Positions 32,704-46,017 of a stretch of 64,000 nt of DNA are shown here, in pieces. Below the pieces are notes generated by a model. That model was not told where the DNA came from and made no database searches. It worked only from the letters and a program-made list of their open reading frames with translations. The DNA lies in NCBI RefSeq assembly GCF_958450345.1, contig NC_088781.1:78319797-78383796 (forward strand). The letters are read 5' to 3'. Both the position numbers and the translations under genes were made by a program. Within the stretch, counting starts at the first letter, position 1. The number at the start of each line of letters is the position of its first letter. Source of the DNA: Calliphora vicina. Taxonomy: Eukaryota; Arthropoda; Insecta; Diptera; Calliphoridae.

Positions 32704-34670
32704 ATAACTATCGACTCCAATTGGTTCGATAGTTTTGCTTCTCAAAATGTTGTACCATTTGTTGCCGATCGTCAAGATGAAAATATAATCCACGACATTT
32801 TCAACAATCAAAGAACGATGATGGTAACAATGATAATAATATTGATGAGTTTAATGTAGAAAATCTTAATCCAGGTGGACAAGAAACTTTGCTCGATAAT
32901 GTTCCTGTTGAAAATGTTCCCTTACAGAGGGTAATAATGGCTCCCGGAGAAGGACAACGACCTCTGGATATTGCAATGGATGAAGATTCGGAAGAACTAT
33001 CATTTGTTACTATTTATGGAGGAACGAAGAGAACGTGTCCGGAAACATACAGCAAAATTATTAGGTCAGAACTTCGTCGATATTACAGACGTGCATGTAG
33101 AATTGACAAGCTACTGTACAGTTACAAAAAGCTGGAACTTTTATCTATAAAGAGTGCTACATCCATTGCTTTACGCAAGCATACACGATCGACAAATGTC
33201 ACAGCGGGTAATGCACTTAACGATGCATATATGAACAACCTAATACAACATGATGATGGGTATCGAATTTTAAAAGGTGTTCGTTCTTCTCCAGCCCATT
33301 GGGAAGCTGAGAAGAAAAAAGCTATTGCAATGATACGACAATTTGGCCTTCCCACATTTTTTATAACACTTTCTGCTGCAGAAACAAAATGGACAGAACT
33401 TTTAGTTATTTTGGCAAAAACTATTGACAATACAGAAATAACTGAAGAAGATGCTTCTAATCTGAGTTTTTCAGAAAAGGCTAGACTAATACGTAGTGAT
33501 TCAATTACTTGTGCACGTTATTTTGATTTCAGATTCCGACAACTCTTTGCACTTTTTAAAATGGATAATGGAATTTTTGACAGCCACCATGTAGAAAAGT
33601 ATTACTGGAGAGTAGAGTTTCAACAAAGAGGCTCTCCACATATACATGGTATGTATTGGCTAAAGGATGCTCCAAAAATTGATCTAAACGATCAGGTCAC
33701 ATTCCCGGCTGTAATTGCGTTTATTGATAAGTATATAAGTACTAATGGTAGCAATCCAAATGTTAGTCAATATATAGATTATCAAAAACATAACCACAAT
33801 CGGTCCTGCACCAGAGAATACAGAGGAGAAAGAATTTGCCGGTATGGTATCCCATATCCTCCAATGCCTCAAACGGAAATTCTCACTCCTCTTCCAGAAA
33901 GCTTTGAAAATTTAGCTCATCATAAGGAAATGTATGACAGAATACAAAGTCTCCTTAATTCAAATTTGAGTAATGAGGATATATCTAATTTGAATAACTT
34001 TGAACATTTTTTAAGTGACGAGCGCATTAATATGTCGTATGAAGATTATAAATTAGCCTTACGTTCATCATTGAAAAAACCAAAAAAATTTGTACATAGA
34101 AAATTCGAGGACAAAATGTTAAATGCATATAATCCTACAATATTACCACTACATAGAGCAAATATGGATATACAATTTATATTGGATGCATATGCATGTT
34201 GCAGTTATATCGTTAATTATATTAACAAGTCCAATCGCGGAATTTCCAGAATTTTACGCGAAGCTGTGGATGAAATAAGAGGTGGAAATTTTTCCATTAA
34301 ACAAAAACTGCAACACATTGGCCATAAGTTTATTTCGGGATCTGAAATTTCAGCACAAGAAGCTGCGTATTGTTGTTTGGGAATGCGTCTCTCAGAAAGT
34401 AGTAATGCTGATGTATATATAAATACAGGTAAACCCGAAGAAAGAGTTTTAATTTTAAGATCTCGTGATCAGCTGCAAAATTTACCTTCTGACTCTACAG
34501 ATATTTATGTAACAAGTCTCTTAGACCATTACATACAACGACCTGATGAATTAGAATCATTATGCTTGGCAGATTTTGCAGCATATTATAAGTTTTCTCG
34601 AACTGCAAGAAATGTTCAAAACGAAGAAACTTATGAAGAGCACGATGATCTGGAGGAAAACGATTTATAA
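32704..34670 (+). pseudogene. Helentron Rep domain, unit 2, 5'-deleted
   Basis: Lacks the N-terminal repeats, the Cys motif and the first ~27 residues of the unit-1 Rep ORF. A one-base deletion near 32813 (AAAGAACGATG against AAAGAGACGATG) adds a private frameshift. From 32889 to 34670 it reads 593 open codons, with PHIHG and YIVNYINK motifs intact and the same TAA as in the other units. Confidence 0.85.
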
Positions 34671-34793
34671 GCCCGATTCTTAAGACTCAAAAACAATAGC
34701 GGATTTATCAAAAGGAAAACAAAGCCCAATGTTGTTCGATATAGACGGTACAATGTAAATACTCATCGAAGTGATTACTTCAGAGAGTTAATT

Positions 34794-36379
34794 ATGTTAT
34801 ATCATCCCTGGAGGAATGAGGAAGCCGAGCTATTGCAGAATGATAATGAAGTTTTTTGTAATATTCATAAAGATGCCATTGAATCGAATAGGAGAAGATA
34901 TGATGTTTTCGAAGAAAGAGAATTGGAATTTGTTCTTGATCATCTAAGAAATGAAGATGAAAATAATGGCAATGAAGAAGATGAAAATCCTGCTATTGAG
35001 TTTAGAGTTCTTGGTGTACCTGAAATTAATCCAGATATTAATGTACTTAATATACCAGAAAACGAACCAACCGAAGAGTCTCCAGAAGGTTCGATTCGTT
35101 TAATTAAACTTCCACCTCTTATAGCAGTAGCCGATTTGTTAACAATGGTGAGATCTTTAAATAACAAACAAAAGATTTATTTGAGCCATTTGTTACATAG
35201 TGTAAAATCGGGAAATATATTTCACGAGTTTGTAGGAGGTGGTGCTGGAGTTGGTAAAAGTAGATTAATATCTGCTATATATCAGTCAGTCAATTACCGA
35301 TATAATTATATACCTGGTGCAAACCCAAACCAAATAAAAGTTTTGTTATGTGCTCCTACCGGAAAGGCAGCATTCGGCATTGGAGGAGCTACACTTCATT
35401 CAATGTTTTCACTACCAATAAACCAATCTTCGGGAGAGCTAAGACCACTAAGCAATGATACAGTCAATACTTTGTACTCAAAATTCATTGATTTAAAACT
35501 ACTTATCATTGATGAAATTTCAATGGTGGGGTCAAAAATGTTTAGATATCTGGATGCTAGACTAAAACAGGTATTTAAAACATCCGCACCATTCGGAGGA
35601 ATTTCGTTGGTAGTGTTTGGGGATCTAAGACAACTTCCACCCGTAGGTGATAGTTGGATATTTTCGGCACCCTCAAATGATCCATATAGTATTATATATG
35701 GATCTTCATTGTGGGATACCTTTAAATATTTTGAACTTACGGAAATTATGCGCCAAAGAGAAGATCAATCATTTGCTAGAGCTCTAAATAATATGGCATG
35801 TGGAAAAATGTCTGAACAAGATATCTCTCTAATGAAATCACGGGAAGTTCTTGAATCCAATGTTCTTGATGAAGCAATTCATTTGCTTTCTACAAATGTC
35901 GAAGTTGATAACTGGAATACCATAAAACTTAACAGGATATCTACTGAAGAAATAATTTCATACGCCGATGATAATGTGAAATCAGTGGGACTTTCTCGAG
36001 ACAATAGGAACCGCATTTTGGAAGGTGTAAAAAGCTTTAAGACCTCAGAGACGCAAGGACTTCGGTATGAGTTAAAGCTAAAAACAACAGCAAAATATAT
36101 GGTTACTGTGAATATTAACACTAGCGATGGTTTAGTCAATGGAGCAACAGGACAACTTATGCAAATTGACTTTAACAATGATCGCAAACCATTTACTTTG
36201 TGGATTAAATTTCCCGATGCTTCTATTGGAGTTTTAGCTCGGTCACAAAAGCGACATCCAGACGAAGTTCTTTGGACTCCTATAGATATGTTAGTTCGGT
36301 CTTTTCAATATAAACGCAATGAAAGTGTAAACAGTTTCCAGTTGTACCTGCAGAAGGTATAACTATCCATAAGAGCCAA
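34794..36379 (+). pseudogene. Helentron helicase, unit 2, C-terminus lost
   Basis: Same 522-codon helicase frame, motifs, terminal frameshift and truncation as in unit 1. Ends at the second tandem junction. Confidence 0.87.
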
Positions 36380-36560
36380 TGGAACTGGATGTACATTCGT
36401 TAACCACATGTGTTTGAGAAAGGCAGTTCGAACAGTAACCATGAACTCGCACGTTGTACATTCGCTGAGGAACTGAAAAACTCAGAAAAACTCTACAAGC
36501 ACGCAAGTGATGGTGCTGGAAACAGACAAGGCAGGTTTCTGAACGACGAGCTGGCTCCAT
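36380..36560 (-). pseudogene. BEL#2 3' ORF fragment, unit 3
   Basis: Same truncated ~60-codon zinc-knuckle fragment as in unit 2, cut at the junction. Confidence 0.85.
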
Positions 36561-36676
36561 TACTGATCTGAAAGGAAGAATAAACGAAAAAAAAGAAGAA
36601 AGTGGGAAATGGATAAGAGGAAGAGTACAATAATAACGTGATTACGGTTTAAAACTAGACTAAGAGAAGAAATTAG

Positions 36677-38086
36677 CTACTTATCCAAGATTGGCAACCA
36701 ACAGAGTTTCACTATGGGTCGAGTAACCAAACCACACTGTGTTCGGATATCAGCTACTCTTATTCTTTTATCCGATCCATGATAGACGGTTTCAATGCGG
36801 CCCAATCTCCAATCATTAGGCGGAAGTAATTCATCCTTTACAATAACAAAATCTCCCACTAGTAACTCCTTCTTCGGGTAACGCCATTTGTAGCGTTTGT
36901 GCAGTTCTTGTAAATAATCTGCTTTCCATCTTTGCGCAAATCGATGATGAAGAGCCTTTAGTTTCTCCCATCGGTTAAGAAGGGAGATATTCAAGTCATC
37001 CTCTGCCATTTCCGGTGGAACCATTATAGGCGCACCTCGTAGAAAGTGTCCGGCAGTTAATACGTTTAAATCCTCAGGGTCTTCGGTCATCGGAGATAAA
37101 GGACGAGAGTTAAGAACGCCTTCAATTCTAACTAAAAGAGTAGAAAATTCTTCGAAATTAAATTTTTGATTCCCTACAACCTTCCTAAAGTGAAGCTTGA
37201 AGCTTTTAACTCCAGCTTCCCACAGGCCTCCCATATGCGGTGCACTAGGTGGTATGAATTTCCATTCGAAGCCGTGGAGAGCATATTTTTCAGATATCTC
37301 TTTAGAAGATTGTCTAAGAAATGCAGCGTATTCATCAAGTAATGCTTTACTTGCGCCTACAAAATTTGTACCATTATCTGACATGATACGTTTGGGTAAA
37401 CCACGTCTTCCAACGAATCTGTCAAACGTGGCCAGGAAAGCCTGAGATGAAAGACTTGAGCATGGTTCAAGGTGAATAGACCTAGTAGCAAAGCATACAA
37501 ATATACCTGCGTAGCCCTTCATATATGGAAAATTTCTTAGATGGCCGGCCTTTATCTGAAACGGACCAGCAAAGTCTATCCCCGTAAAGGTAAAAGGCAA
37601 GGAGAACGTAGTTCTCTCAGCTGGTAAGGCAGCCATAATCTGAGATAAAACTCTCTGCTTATAGCGAACACGGATCAAGCACTTGTTTATACATTTTTTA
37701 ATGGCTCTTTTAAGAGCAGGGATATAGAATTGATATCTCACCATATTCATCATCAGTGAAATATTAGCGTGCATTAGATTGTTGTGCATAAAGTTTAGTA
37801 TCATTTCGCAAAGATTTGATTCATAAGGAATAATTGTCGGATATCTTTCATCGTAAGTTAAAGATGAGTTAACCAAGCGACCGTTAACTCTAAGAAGTCC
37901 ATTAGGATCTAAAAACGGGTTCAAAGTAATGAGAGAACTCTTCTTCGAAATCGGCCTGGAGTTGAACAAATCATCATATTCATCAGCATAGTAAGCCCGT
38001 TGAGTCAATTTAATAAGCACCGTTTTTGACCTATTTAGTTCGTTCTGAGAAAGAGTCTCGGTATGAATTTCACGATTTTTGTTCAT
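36677..38086 (-). CDS. BEL#2 integrase, unit 3 copy
   Basis: 469 codons; shares Cys92 with unit 2 and the C-terminal Pro with unit 1. Catalytic core intact. Confidence 0.85.
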   Translation of the reverse strand: MNKNREIHTETLSQNELNRSKTVLIKLTQRAYYADEYDDLFNSRPISKKSSLITLNPFLDPNGLLRVNGRLVNSSLTYDERYPTIIPYESNLCEMILNFMHNNLMHANISLMMNMVRYQFYIPALKRAIKKCINKCLIRVRYKQRVLSQIMAALPAERTTFSLPFTFTGIDFAGPFQIKAGHLRNFPYMKGYAGIFVCFATRSIHLEPCSSLSSQAFLATFDRFVGRRGLPKRIMSDNGTNFVGASKALLDEYAAFLRQSSKEISEKYALHGFEWKFIPPSAPHMGGLWEAGVKSFKLHFRKVVGNQKFNFEEFSTLLVRIEGVLNSRPLSPMTEDPEDLNVLTAGHFLRGAPIMVPPEMAEDDLNISLLNRWEKLKALHHRFAQRWKADYLQELHKRYKWRYPKKELLVGDFVIVKDELLPPNDWRLGRIETVYHGSDKRIRVADIRTQCGLVTRPIVKLCWLPILDK

Positions 38087-38331
38087 GTAAGCACCACGTG
38101 AAGTGCTCGGTGATATCTCGTAAAACTATTTATGATATAAAATTCATCACCTGTTTCCTTTCTTGCTCGAGTAACTTGATATCTTGAGGGAGGTAATGCT
38201 TCGTTAGCTAATAATTTTTTCAAATTCAATTCCTTATTAGATGACGAAAGAGTATCTGAATCATTTGTGCAATGAACTTGTAGAACTTTCCTTTGTTCTG
38301 ATGGTGCCTGTAACGTTTGATTCGAAAATGG

Positions 38332-38673
38332 TCAATGCTCCTGAGCGCTGAGAAGCCAAATGGGTCCGTGCCACCACAATGGATTTTTCAAAAGCCCCTG
38401 CGTATTACAACCTCTATTTCCAAGATCTGCCGGATTTTCAGAAGTGGGCACATGTCTCCAGGTAGCATCACCAACATTCTCTATAATCTTGGTAGTTCTA
38501 TTAGCTACAAATGTTTTCCATGTAGATGGATGGTTTTGAAGCCATGCAAGGACAATAGTAGAGTCTGTCCACAGATGGACCGATGCATTTGAAAATAAGC
38601 CTTCAGATACGGCGTGCCTTACTTATTTTGAAAGAAGTAGTGCGCCACACAGTTCTAATCGTGTGGCGCACGA
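38332..38673 (-). pseudogene. BEL#2 RNase H region, unit 3
   Basis: Copy of 12780-13121 with the same stops and the quasi-palindrome at about 38640-38682. Confidence 0.75.
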
Positions 38674-39618
38674 TTAGAATACTAGCGGAGCTACCTTACT
38701 CTTTGCCACCAATAAATGTGAACTTCTTTCTTTGGAATTTTCAGACCTAATGTAAAGAGTGGCACAATATGCCACTTCCGAGGCATCGCAAAACCCATGC
38801 AACTGAATTAAATTTTCAGGTTGAAAATTTACCCAGCGTGGTATTCTAATTGCTTCAATGTGTATGAAATTCTCGATAAACGTGTTCCATTTAACTAAAA
38901 TGTGCGATTTTACATTTTCGTCCCACTCAACGCCATCTTGCCATAGTTCCTGAAGGAGAATTTTGGCTTGAATAATTATAGGCGTTAGCCATCCTGCCGG
39001 GTCAAAAAGTTTCGCAACGCAAGACAAGATTTGTCTTTTTGTTACATTTTTCCCAATATTAATCGGTTCTATTTTGTATGTAAAGACATCACTCATTGCG
39101 TTCCACCGAATTCCTAGAGTCTTTGTGGAACTTGAATCATCAAATTTCAAAAAATCGTCATTTAAAAGATTTTCTTTGGGAACGTTATTTAATAATTGCG
39201 CATTATTTGCTGTTATTTTCTTCAATGGAAATCCTGCTGAATTAAGAGCGTTGCATAATTGTTTCTGAGATTCCATTACTGTTTATATTGTGTGTCCCCC
39301 TGATAACACATCGTCAACATATGTCTCCTTTCGTAATATTCTTGACGATAATGGAAATTTAGTCTCTGTGAAGAAGTGTCCTAATAGCCAGGTAGGGTGC
39401 GCAAAGGTTACAGTGGATAACTCGTAATCTTTTATGTATCCTAAGTTATTATCTTGGAATAAAATTCTCTGATAGGGTCTATCTGAATCATTAATTACTA
39501 TTTGACGATACATTTTTTCGATATCGCCATTGAAGACATATTTATATTTCCTCCAGTTTAATATTATAGTCATTAAATCTGACTGAAGAGTTGGCCCACT
39601 ATGCAGTATATCATTCAA
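38674..39618 (-). pseudogene. BEL#2 reverse transcriptase, unit 3
   Basis: Copy of 13122-14066 with YVDD and the same separating stop; FDDSS as in unit 1. Confidence 0.82.
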
Positions 39619-39675
39619 GGAATATGAACTCTTCGTCTTAAGCGATCCATTGAATACAATGCGGACTTTTGTTGC

Positions 39676-40161
39676 CTAACTTATGCATAACTTATGCATA
39701 TGGCCTAACTCTATATATTTTTCTAAAATTTTATTATAAACATCCAAAAGATCAGCCGTTTTCTTCAAATTTGACTCGATTTGAATGTATTGTTGTTTCG
39801 CTTGATAACGGGATGAATTTAAAAACAAAGACTTTGGAAATTCTTGTTTAAAAGGAAGTTTTACCACATATCGGCCATCCTCCCGCCGATACGTTGTTTT
39901 TGAATAATGTTCCTCGCAAAATTTGTCTTCCTCTGATAAAACTGAATTATTCGAAATTTCCTCTGTTTCCCAAAATGTTCTTAATTGAATACATATATCG
40001 TTTGTTTCATTAGGTTTTTCATTAACATCTACTGCAACTAGTGACAATGAGCTTATCTTGAAGGGTCCATAGATAAACCATCCATAAACAGAATTCAACC
40101 TATTTTGAATTCGCTCAGTCAAGAAAGACCTTTTTGATGCAGAGTCAATCAGTGCTCTAAC
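39676..40161 (-). pseudogene. BEL#2 protease-RT linker, unit 3
   Basis: Copy of 14124-14609 with the same D-S-A motif and deletion. Confidence 0.78.
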
Positions 40162-40569
40162 CAAGGTCTATTAATAAGATCTGTGCAACTAAACAGCTGA
40201 TAATTTTTTGTCCCTTTGTGTTTACATACTGTGTTTGTCAAAATTTGTTTACATTTTTAGAGCGACATTGTATTTTTTTCAAATTTGTTTACTTTTCTAA
40301 CTTTTAGTGACAAAATTGAAAACTGAAAAAATAAATTAAAAACATAAAAAAATAATAAAAAGTGTCGTGAACATATTAAAAACGAAAAAATAAATTAAAA
40401 ACATAAAAAAATTAATAAAAAATGCGTTACTGCTCTTCAATAGTTATTGAATTTCATATATCTAAAAAAATAAATGTATGTTGTTGAAAATAAAATTATA
40501 TTATGTATGTTTGTTTTGGTAATGTTTTTGACAAGTTCAGTATAGTTTTACACAAACAAAATGCCTGTT
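40162..40569. mobile_element. TIR element left part, unit 3
   Basis: Copy of 14610-15017. Together with 49005-49051 it brackets the only Helentron copy that has both ends. Confidence 0.74.
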
Positions 40570-40991
40570 TATACCCTACACCACCATAGTGGGGAGGGTA
40601 TTATGCGTTTGTGCAGATGTTTGTAACGTCCAAAAATATTAGTCTAGCACCCACCTTAAAGTATACCGATCGACTTAGAATCACTTTCTGAGTCGATTAA
40701 ACGATGTCCGTCCTTCCGTCTGGTTGGCTGGCTGGCTGTCCATGTAAACCTTGTGCGCAAAGTACAGGTCGCAATTTTTAATATATTTCGATAAAATTTG
40801 GTACATATAATTTTTTCGGCCCAAGGACGAACCCTATTGAAACTGGCTGAAATCGGTCCATTATTTCATATAGCCCCCATACAAATGTCCTCCCGAAATT
40901 GGACTTTATCGGTCATAAATGTTTATTTATATATGTATCTACACAAATTTCGCTCCAAATAACTTTTATACATACGAAATTAATGTCACCA

Positions 40992-41767
40992 AATTTTATT
41001 ACGATCGGTGCATAATTAGTCATAGCTCCCATATAAGACCCGCTTCCGAAAATCACTTTAACGTGCATAAATCTCTTAAAAATGTTGGTATACAGACAAA
41101 ATTCAATATAAATAACTTTCATAAAGACATAAATCACACGACCTAATTTCATGTTGATCGGTCCATAACTGGTCATAGCTCCCTTATAAGGAGTACTTCC
41201 GATAATAACTTTAACGTGCATAAATGTCTTAAAAATATAGGTATCCAAATTAAATTCAACACAAATAAGTTTCATATATATACAAATCATGTCACCTAAT
41301 TCTATCACTATCGGTCCATAATTAGTCATAGCTCCGATATAAGGCCGTCTTCCGAAAATCATTTTAACGAGTATTAATGTTTTAACAAAACTGGTATCCA
41401 AATAAAATTCAACACAAGTAAGTTTCATATAAACACAAATCATGTAACCTAATTTTATCACGATCGGTCCATAATTACTCATATCTCCCTTGTAAGGATC
41501 ACTTCCGAAAATAACTTTAACGAGCATAAATGTCGTACAAATATAGGTATCCAACTGAAATTCAACTAAAATAAGTTTCACATATACACAAATCACATCA
41601 CCTATTTCTATAACTATCGGTCCATAATTAGTCATAGCTCGATATAATGCCCACTTCCTAAAATCACGTTAACGGGCAATATTGTCTTAAAAAATCTTTT
41701 ATACATATAAAATTTAACACAAATAAGTTTCATATAAACACAAATCATGTCACCTAATAATATGACG
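40992..41767. repeat. 153-bp tandem repeats, unit 3
   Basis: Same array as 15440-16215, with one substitution (GTAACC for GTCACC) shared with unit 2. Confidence 0.8.
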
Positions 41768-42309
41768 ATTGGCTCACACGTCCGCTTTTTTGCAAAATCG
41801 GTGTATATAGAGTAAACTCCAATAAATATACATATCTTTTAAAATGTATATAAATAGCTAAAAGGGTGTTTGTTTTAATATCCCACATATGGGTTGTGGA
41901 CTCCATGAAACAAAATATCCTATAAATTGCTTTCAGAGTCCACAGACCACATGTGGGCTTGAAAATTGTTTGGCTGTGGACTGTTAACGTGCATAAAAAT
42001 GCTTAAAAACTGTAGGTATACAAATAAAATTCTTCTCATGAACTCCAAAAACAGGTAAATAATTAGCACGTGCAAAATAAGTGCCCAATTACAGATATAT
42101 TTACCTGTATATTATTCAAACGAATGAAATATTCCTCAACAGATACAGGTACGGCTATAAATTAAGTAGTGCCTGCTTAAGGATAGGTCAAAATTCCATA
42201 ATTACCTGTAATACACATAATATTTACCAAAGCTGATGGAATTTTTGGAAAACAATTCAGTTTCAATTTAATATTTCAAAAGGAAAGACGTACGCGGAAA
42301 AAATTAAAA

Positions 42310-43737
42310 ATGCCAAGAACACGTAAGCAGAGTGCCAAACACCGCCAAGTTATACAAAGGAACCGAATGCAACAATTACGACTTGCCGAAGAGGCAGAGG
42401 ACAATATATTACATTCTGTTGCAAATCGCTCAATTCAGAGGAGACCTGCTTCAAACATGCAGAGGTCTTATAACAGTGCTTGGCGTCGCAATTTCGACAA
42501 ACAGAACAGGAACGTGATATTGCTAATCGACAACATAGACGTAATGATCCTTCATACCGTCAAATGGAGCTGGAGCGTGACGATGCTAATCGACAACATA
42601 GACGTAATGATCCTTCATACCGTCAAATGGAGCTGGAGCGTGATGATGCTAATCGACAACATAGACGTGCTGATCCATTATACCATCAATTTGAGCTGGA
42701 CCAGGATATGTCTAATAGACAACACAGACGCGCTGATCCATCATATCGTCAAGCGGAACAGTTCCAGGATACATTGGCACATCAAAACCGACGTTCTAAT
42801 GTATTATACCAACAAGAAGAGCAAAGACGAAATACTATGGAACACCAAAATAGACGCAATGATCACGAATATAGAGTGCAAGAGCAAGCCAGAGCATCTC
42901 AGTCGAAGAAATGATGATGACTATAGATTACAAGAGCAAGCCAGAAACACAGCCGAGCATCTTCGTCGACGAAATGATGAGGAATATAGATCACAAGAGC
43001 AAGCACGTAATACGGAACAACATCGAACAATGCGAGATGATCCACAATACCATGCATTAGATCAGTCTAGGAATACGTTGCGTCGTTCGTTGCGTCGACA
43101 AAATATGCAATATAGAGCATTGGAGCAACAACAAAATACTACACATAGACATCTAATACGTACGATGGAGCGCCAAAGCCAACATGATGTACAAAGAAAT
43201 GGCCATGATAGAGTTCTTCGTCATAGACGTGATGATACCAACAGAGAAAGGGAAAGCAATCGCCAAGCACAACGGAATAGACAAATCAGGGAGGAACTAC
43301 CTGAAGAATATATGGAGGAAAACAGACGCTTATTAGTCGTAAACCGAAACTCGATGCGATTCAGCAGGTACAATGACGTCATTAAACAAGGGCCAACATT
43401 AGTATGTACCTGTTGTGGAGGATTATGGTTCAAACATCAAGTGGAGCAAATATCACGGGATCGAATTAATGTAAGTACTGATTTTATTAATGATGTTTTT
43501 TGTCTTGCAGAAAGGTTTCTCTCCGAAAGTAATAAGTATTACTTTTGTAAAACTTGTAGCAGGTTAATAAAAAATAAGCGAAGGCCAAACATTTGCCTAT
43601 CTAATGGGCTTGATTTCTCAGACATACCTGAATGCCTGAAAGACTTAACGTCGATAGAAGAACGCCTAGTAACGGCAAGACTACCATTCATGATAATTGT
43701 AGCTCTTGGATATGAAAGACAAAGTCCAATACGATGA
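42310..43737 (+). pseudogene. Helentron RepHel N-terminus, unit 3, scrambled middle
   Basis: A 475-codon ORF from the same ATG as 16758. A 19-bp deletion near 42492 throws the frame off within the first repeat, so residues ~62-165 are out-of-frame product (LLIDNIDVMILHTV repeats). The older frameshift near 42900 then restores the true frame (RRNDDDYRLQEQARN), which continues through CTCCGGLWF and the Cys segment to the TGA at 43735. The second plus frame 42480-42914 carries the displaced genuine repeats. The gypsy insertion site is empty here (43483-43497). Confidence 0.8.
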
Positions 43738-45894
43738 GCTGTTGTAAATGTTCCTATTTCAGTTAATGAAACAGTTACAGCTCTGCCGAGGACTTTTGAC
43801 CAAGCACAGGTTATTCAGCTTCATCTTGAATATCTTCATGATTACATGACTGAGACAATAAGACCAGCTAAAGTTATTGAAGCTGCTAGACACTTAATAA
43901 CGACCGATTTATACACTAAACACGGCATAACTATCGACTCCAATTGGTTCGATAGTTTTGCTTCTCAAAATGTTGTACCATTTGTTGCCGATCGTCAAGA
44001 TGAAAATATAATCCACGACATTTTCAACAATCAAAGAGACGATGATGGTAACAATGATAATAATATTGATGAGTTTAATGTAGAAAATCTTAATCCAGGT
44101 GGACAAGAAACTTTGCTCGATAATGTTCCTGTTGAAAATGTTCCCTTACAGAGGGTAATAATGGCTCCCGGAGAAGGACAACGACCTCTGGATATTGCAA
44201 TGGATGAAGATTCGGAAGAACTATCATTTGTTACTATTTATGGAGGAACGAAGAGAACGTGTCCGGAAACATACAGCAAAATTATTAGGTCAGAACTTCG
44301 TCGATATTACAGACGTGCATGTAGAATTGACAAGCTACTGTACAGTTACAAAAAGCTGGAACTTTTATCTATAAAGAGTGCTACATCCATTGCTTTACGC
44401 AAGCATACACGATCGACAAATGTCACAGCGGGTAATGCACTTAACGATGCATATATGAACAACCTAATACAACATGATGATGGGTATCGAATTTTAAAAG
44501 GTGTTCGTTCTTCTCCAGCCCATTGGGAAGCTGAGAAGAAAAAAGCTATTGCAATGATACGACAATTTGGCCTTCCCACATTTTTTATAACACTTTCTGC
44601 TGCAGAAACAAAATGGACAGAACTTTTAGTTATTTTGGCAAAAACTATTGACAATACAGAAATAACTGAAGAAGATGCTTCTAATCTGAGTTTTTCAGAA
44701 AAGGCTAGACTAATACGTAGTGATTCAATTACTTGTGCACGTTATTTTGATTTCAGATTCCGACAACTCTTTGCACTTTTTAAAATGGATAATGGAATTT
44801 TTGACAGCCACCATGTAGAAAAGTATTACTGGAGAGTAGAGTTTCAACAAAGAGGCTCTCCACATATACATGGTATGTATTGGCTAAAGGATGCTCCAAA
44901 AATTGATCTAAACGATCAGGTCACATTCCCGGCTGTAATTGCGTTTATTGATAAGTATATAAGTACTAATGGTAGCAATCCAAATGTTAGTCAATATATA
45001 GATTATCAAAAACATAACCACAATCGGTCCTGCACCAGAGAATACAGAGGAGAAAGAATTTGCCGGTATGGTATCCCATATCCTCCAATGCCTCAAACGG
45101 AAATTCTCACTCCTCTTCCAGAAAGCTTTGAAAATTTAGCTCATCATAAGGAAATGTATGACAGAATACAAAGTCTCCTTAATTCAAATTTGAGTAATGA
45201 GGATATATCTAATTTGAATAACTTTGAACATTTTTTAAGTGACGAGCGCATTAATATGTCGTATGAAGATTATAAATTAGCCTTACGTTCATCATTGAAA
45301 AAACCAAAAAAATTTGTACATAGAAAATTCGAGGACAAAATGTTAAATGCATATAATCCTACAATATTACCACTACATAGAGCAAATATGGATATACAAT
45401 TTATATTGGATGCATATGCATGTTGCAGTTATATCGTTAATTATATTAACAAGTCCAATCGCGGAATTTCCAGAATTTTACGCGAAGCTGTGGATGAAAT
45501 AAGAGGTGGAAATTTTTCCATTAAACAAAAACTGCAACACATTGGCCATAAGTTTATTTCGGGATCTGAAATTTCAGCACAAGAAGCTGCGTATTGTTGT
45601 TTGGGAATGCGTCTCTCAGAAAGTAGTAATGCTGATGTATATATAAATACAGGTAAACCCGAAGAAAGAGTTTTAATTTTAAGATCTCGTGATCAGCTGC
45701 AAAATTTACCTTCTGACTCTACAGATATTTATGTAACAAGTCTCTTAGACCATTACATACAACGACCTGATGAATTAGAATCATTATGCTTGGCAGATTT
45801 TGCAGCATATTATAAGTTTTCTCGAACTGCAAGAAATGTTCAAAACGAAGAAACTTATGAAGAGCACGATGATCTGGAGGAAAACGATTTATAA
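43738..45894 (+). pseudogene. Helentron Rep (HUH) domain, unit 3
   Basis: Follows the TGA at 43735 in the same frame. The open part, 43846-45894, is 682 codons with PHIHG and the two-Tyr SYIVNYINK motif, the same translation as unit 1 as far as I can see. The TAA at 45892-45894 separates it from helicase. Confidence 0.88.
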
Positions 45895-46017
45895 GCCCGA
45901 TTCTTAAGACTCAAAAACAATAGCGGATTTATCAAAAGGAAAACAAAGCCCAATGTTGTTCGATATAGACGGTACAATGTAAATACTCATCGAAGTGATT
46001 ACTTCAGAGAGTTAATT

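Larger units (their letters stand above)
26928..36379. repeat. Tandem unit 2 (9,452 bp)
   Basis: Second head-to-tail unit, nearly identical to unit 1 from 10828 to 16598 and from 23251 to 26927. It lacks everything in between, including the gypsy element and the RepHel N-terminus, with ACGGC shared at the deletion joint (32699-32703). Confidence 0.9.

Noticed and set aside
43471..43510. 40-nt GTAAGT...TTGCAG segment resembling an intron
   Set aside because: Too short for a fly intron, and the sequence reads through in frame with plausible RepHel residues on both sides.
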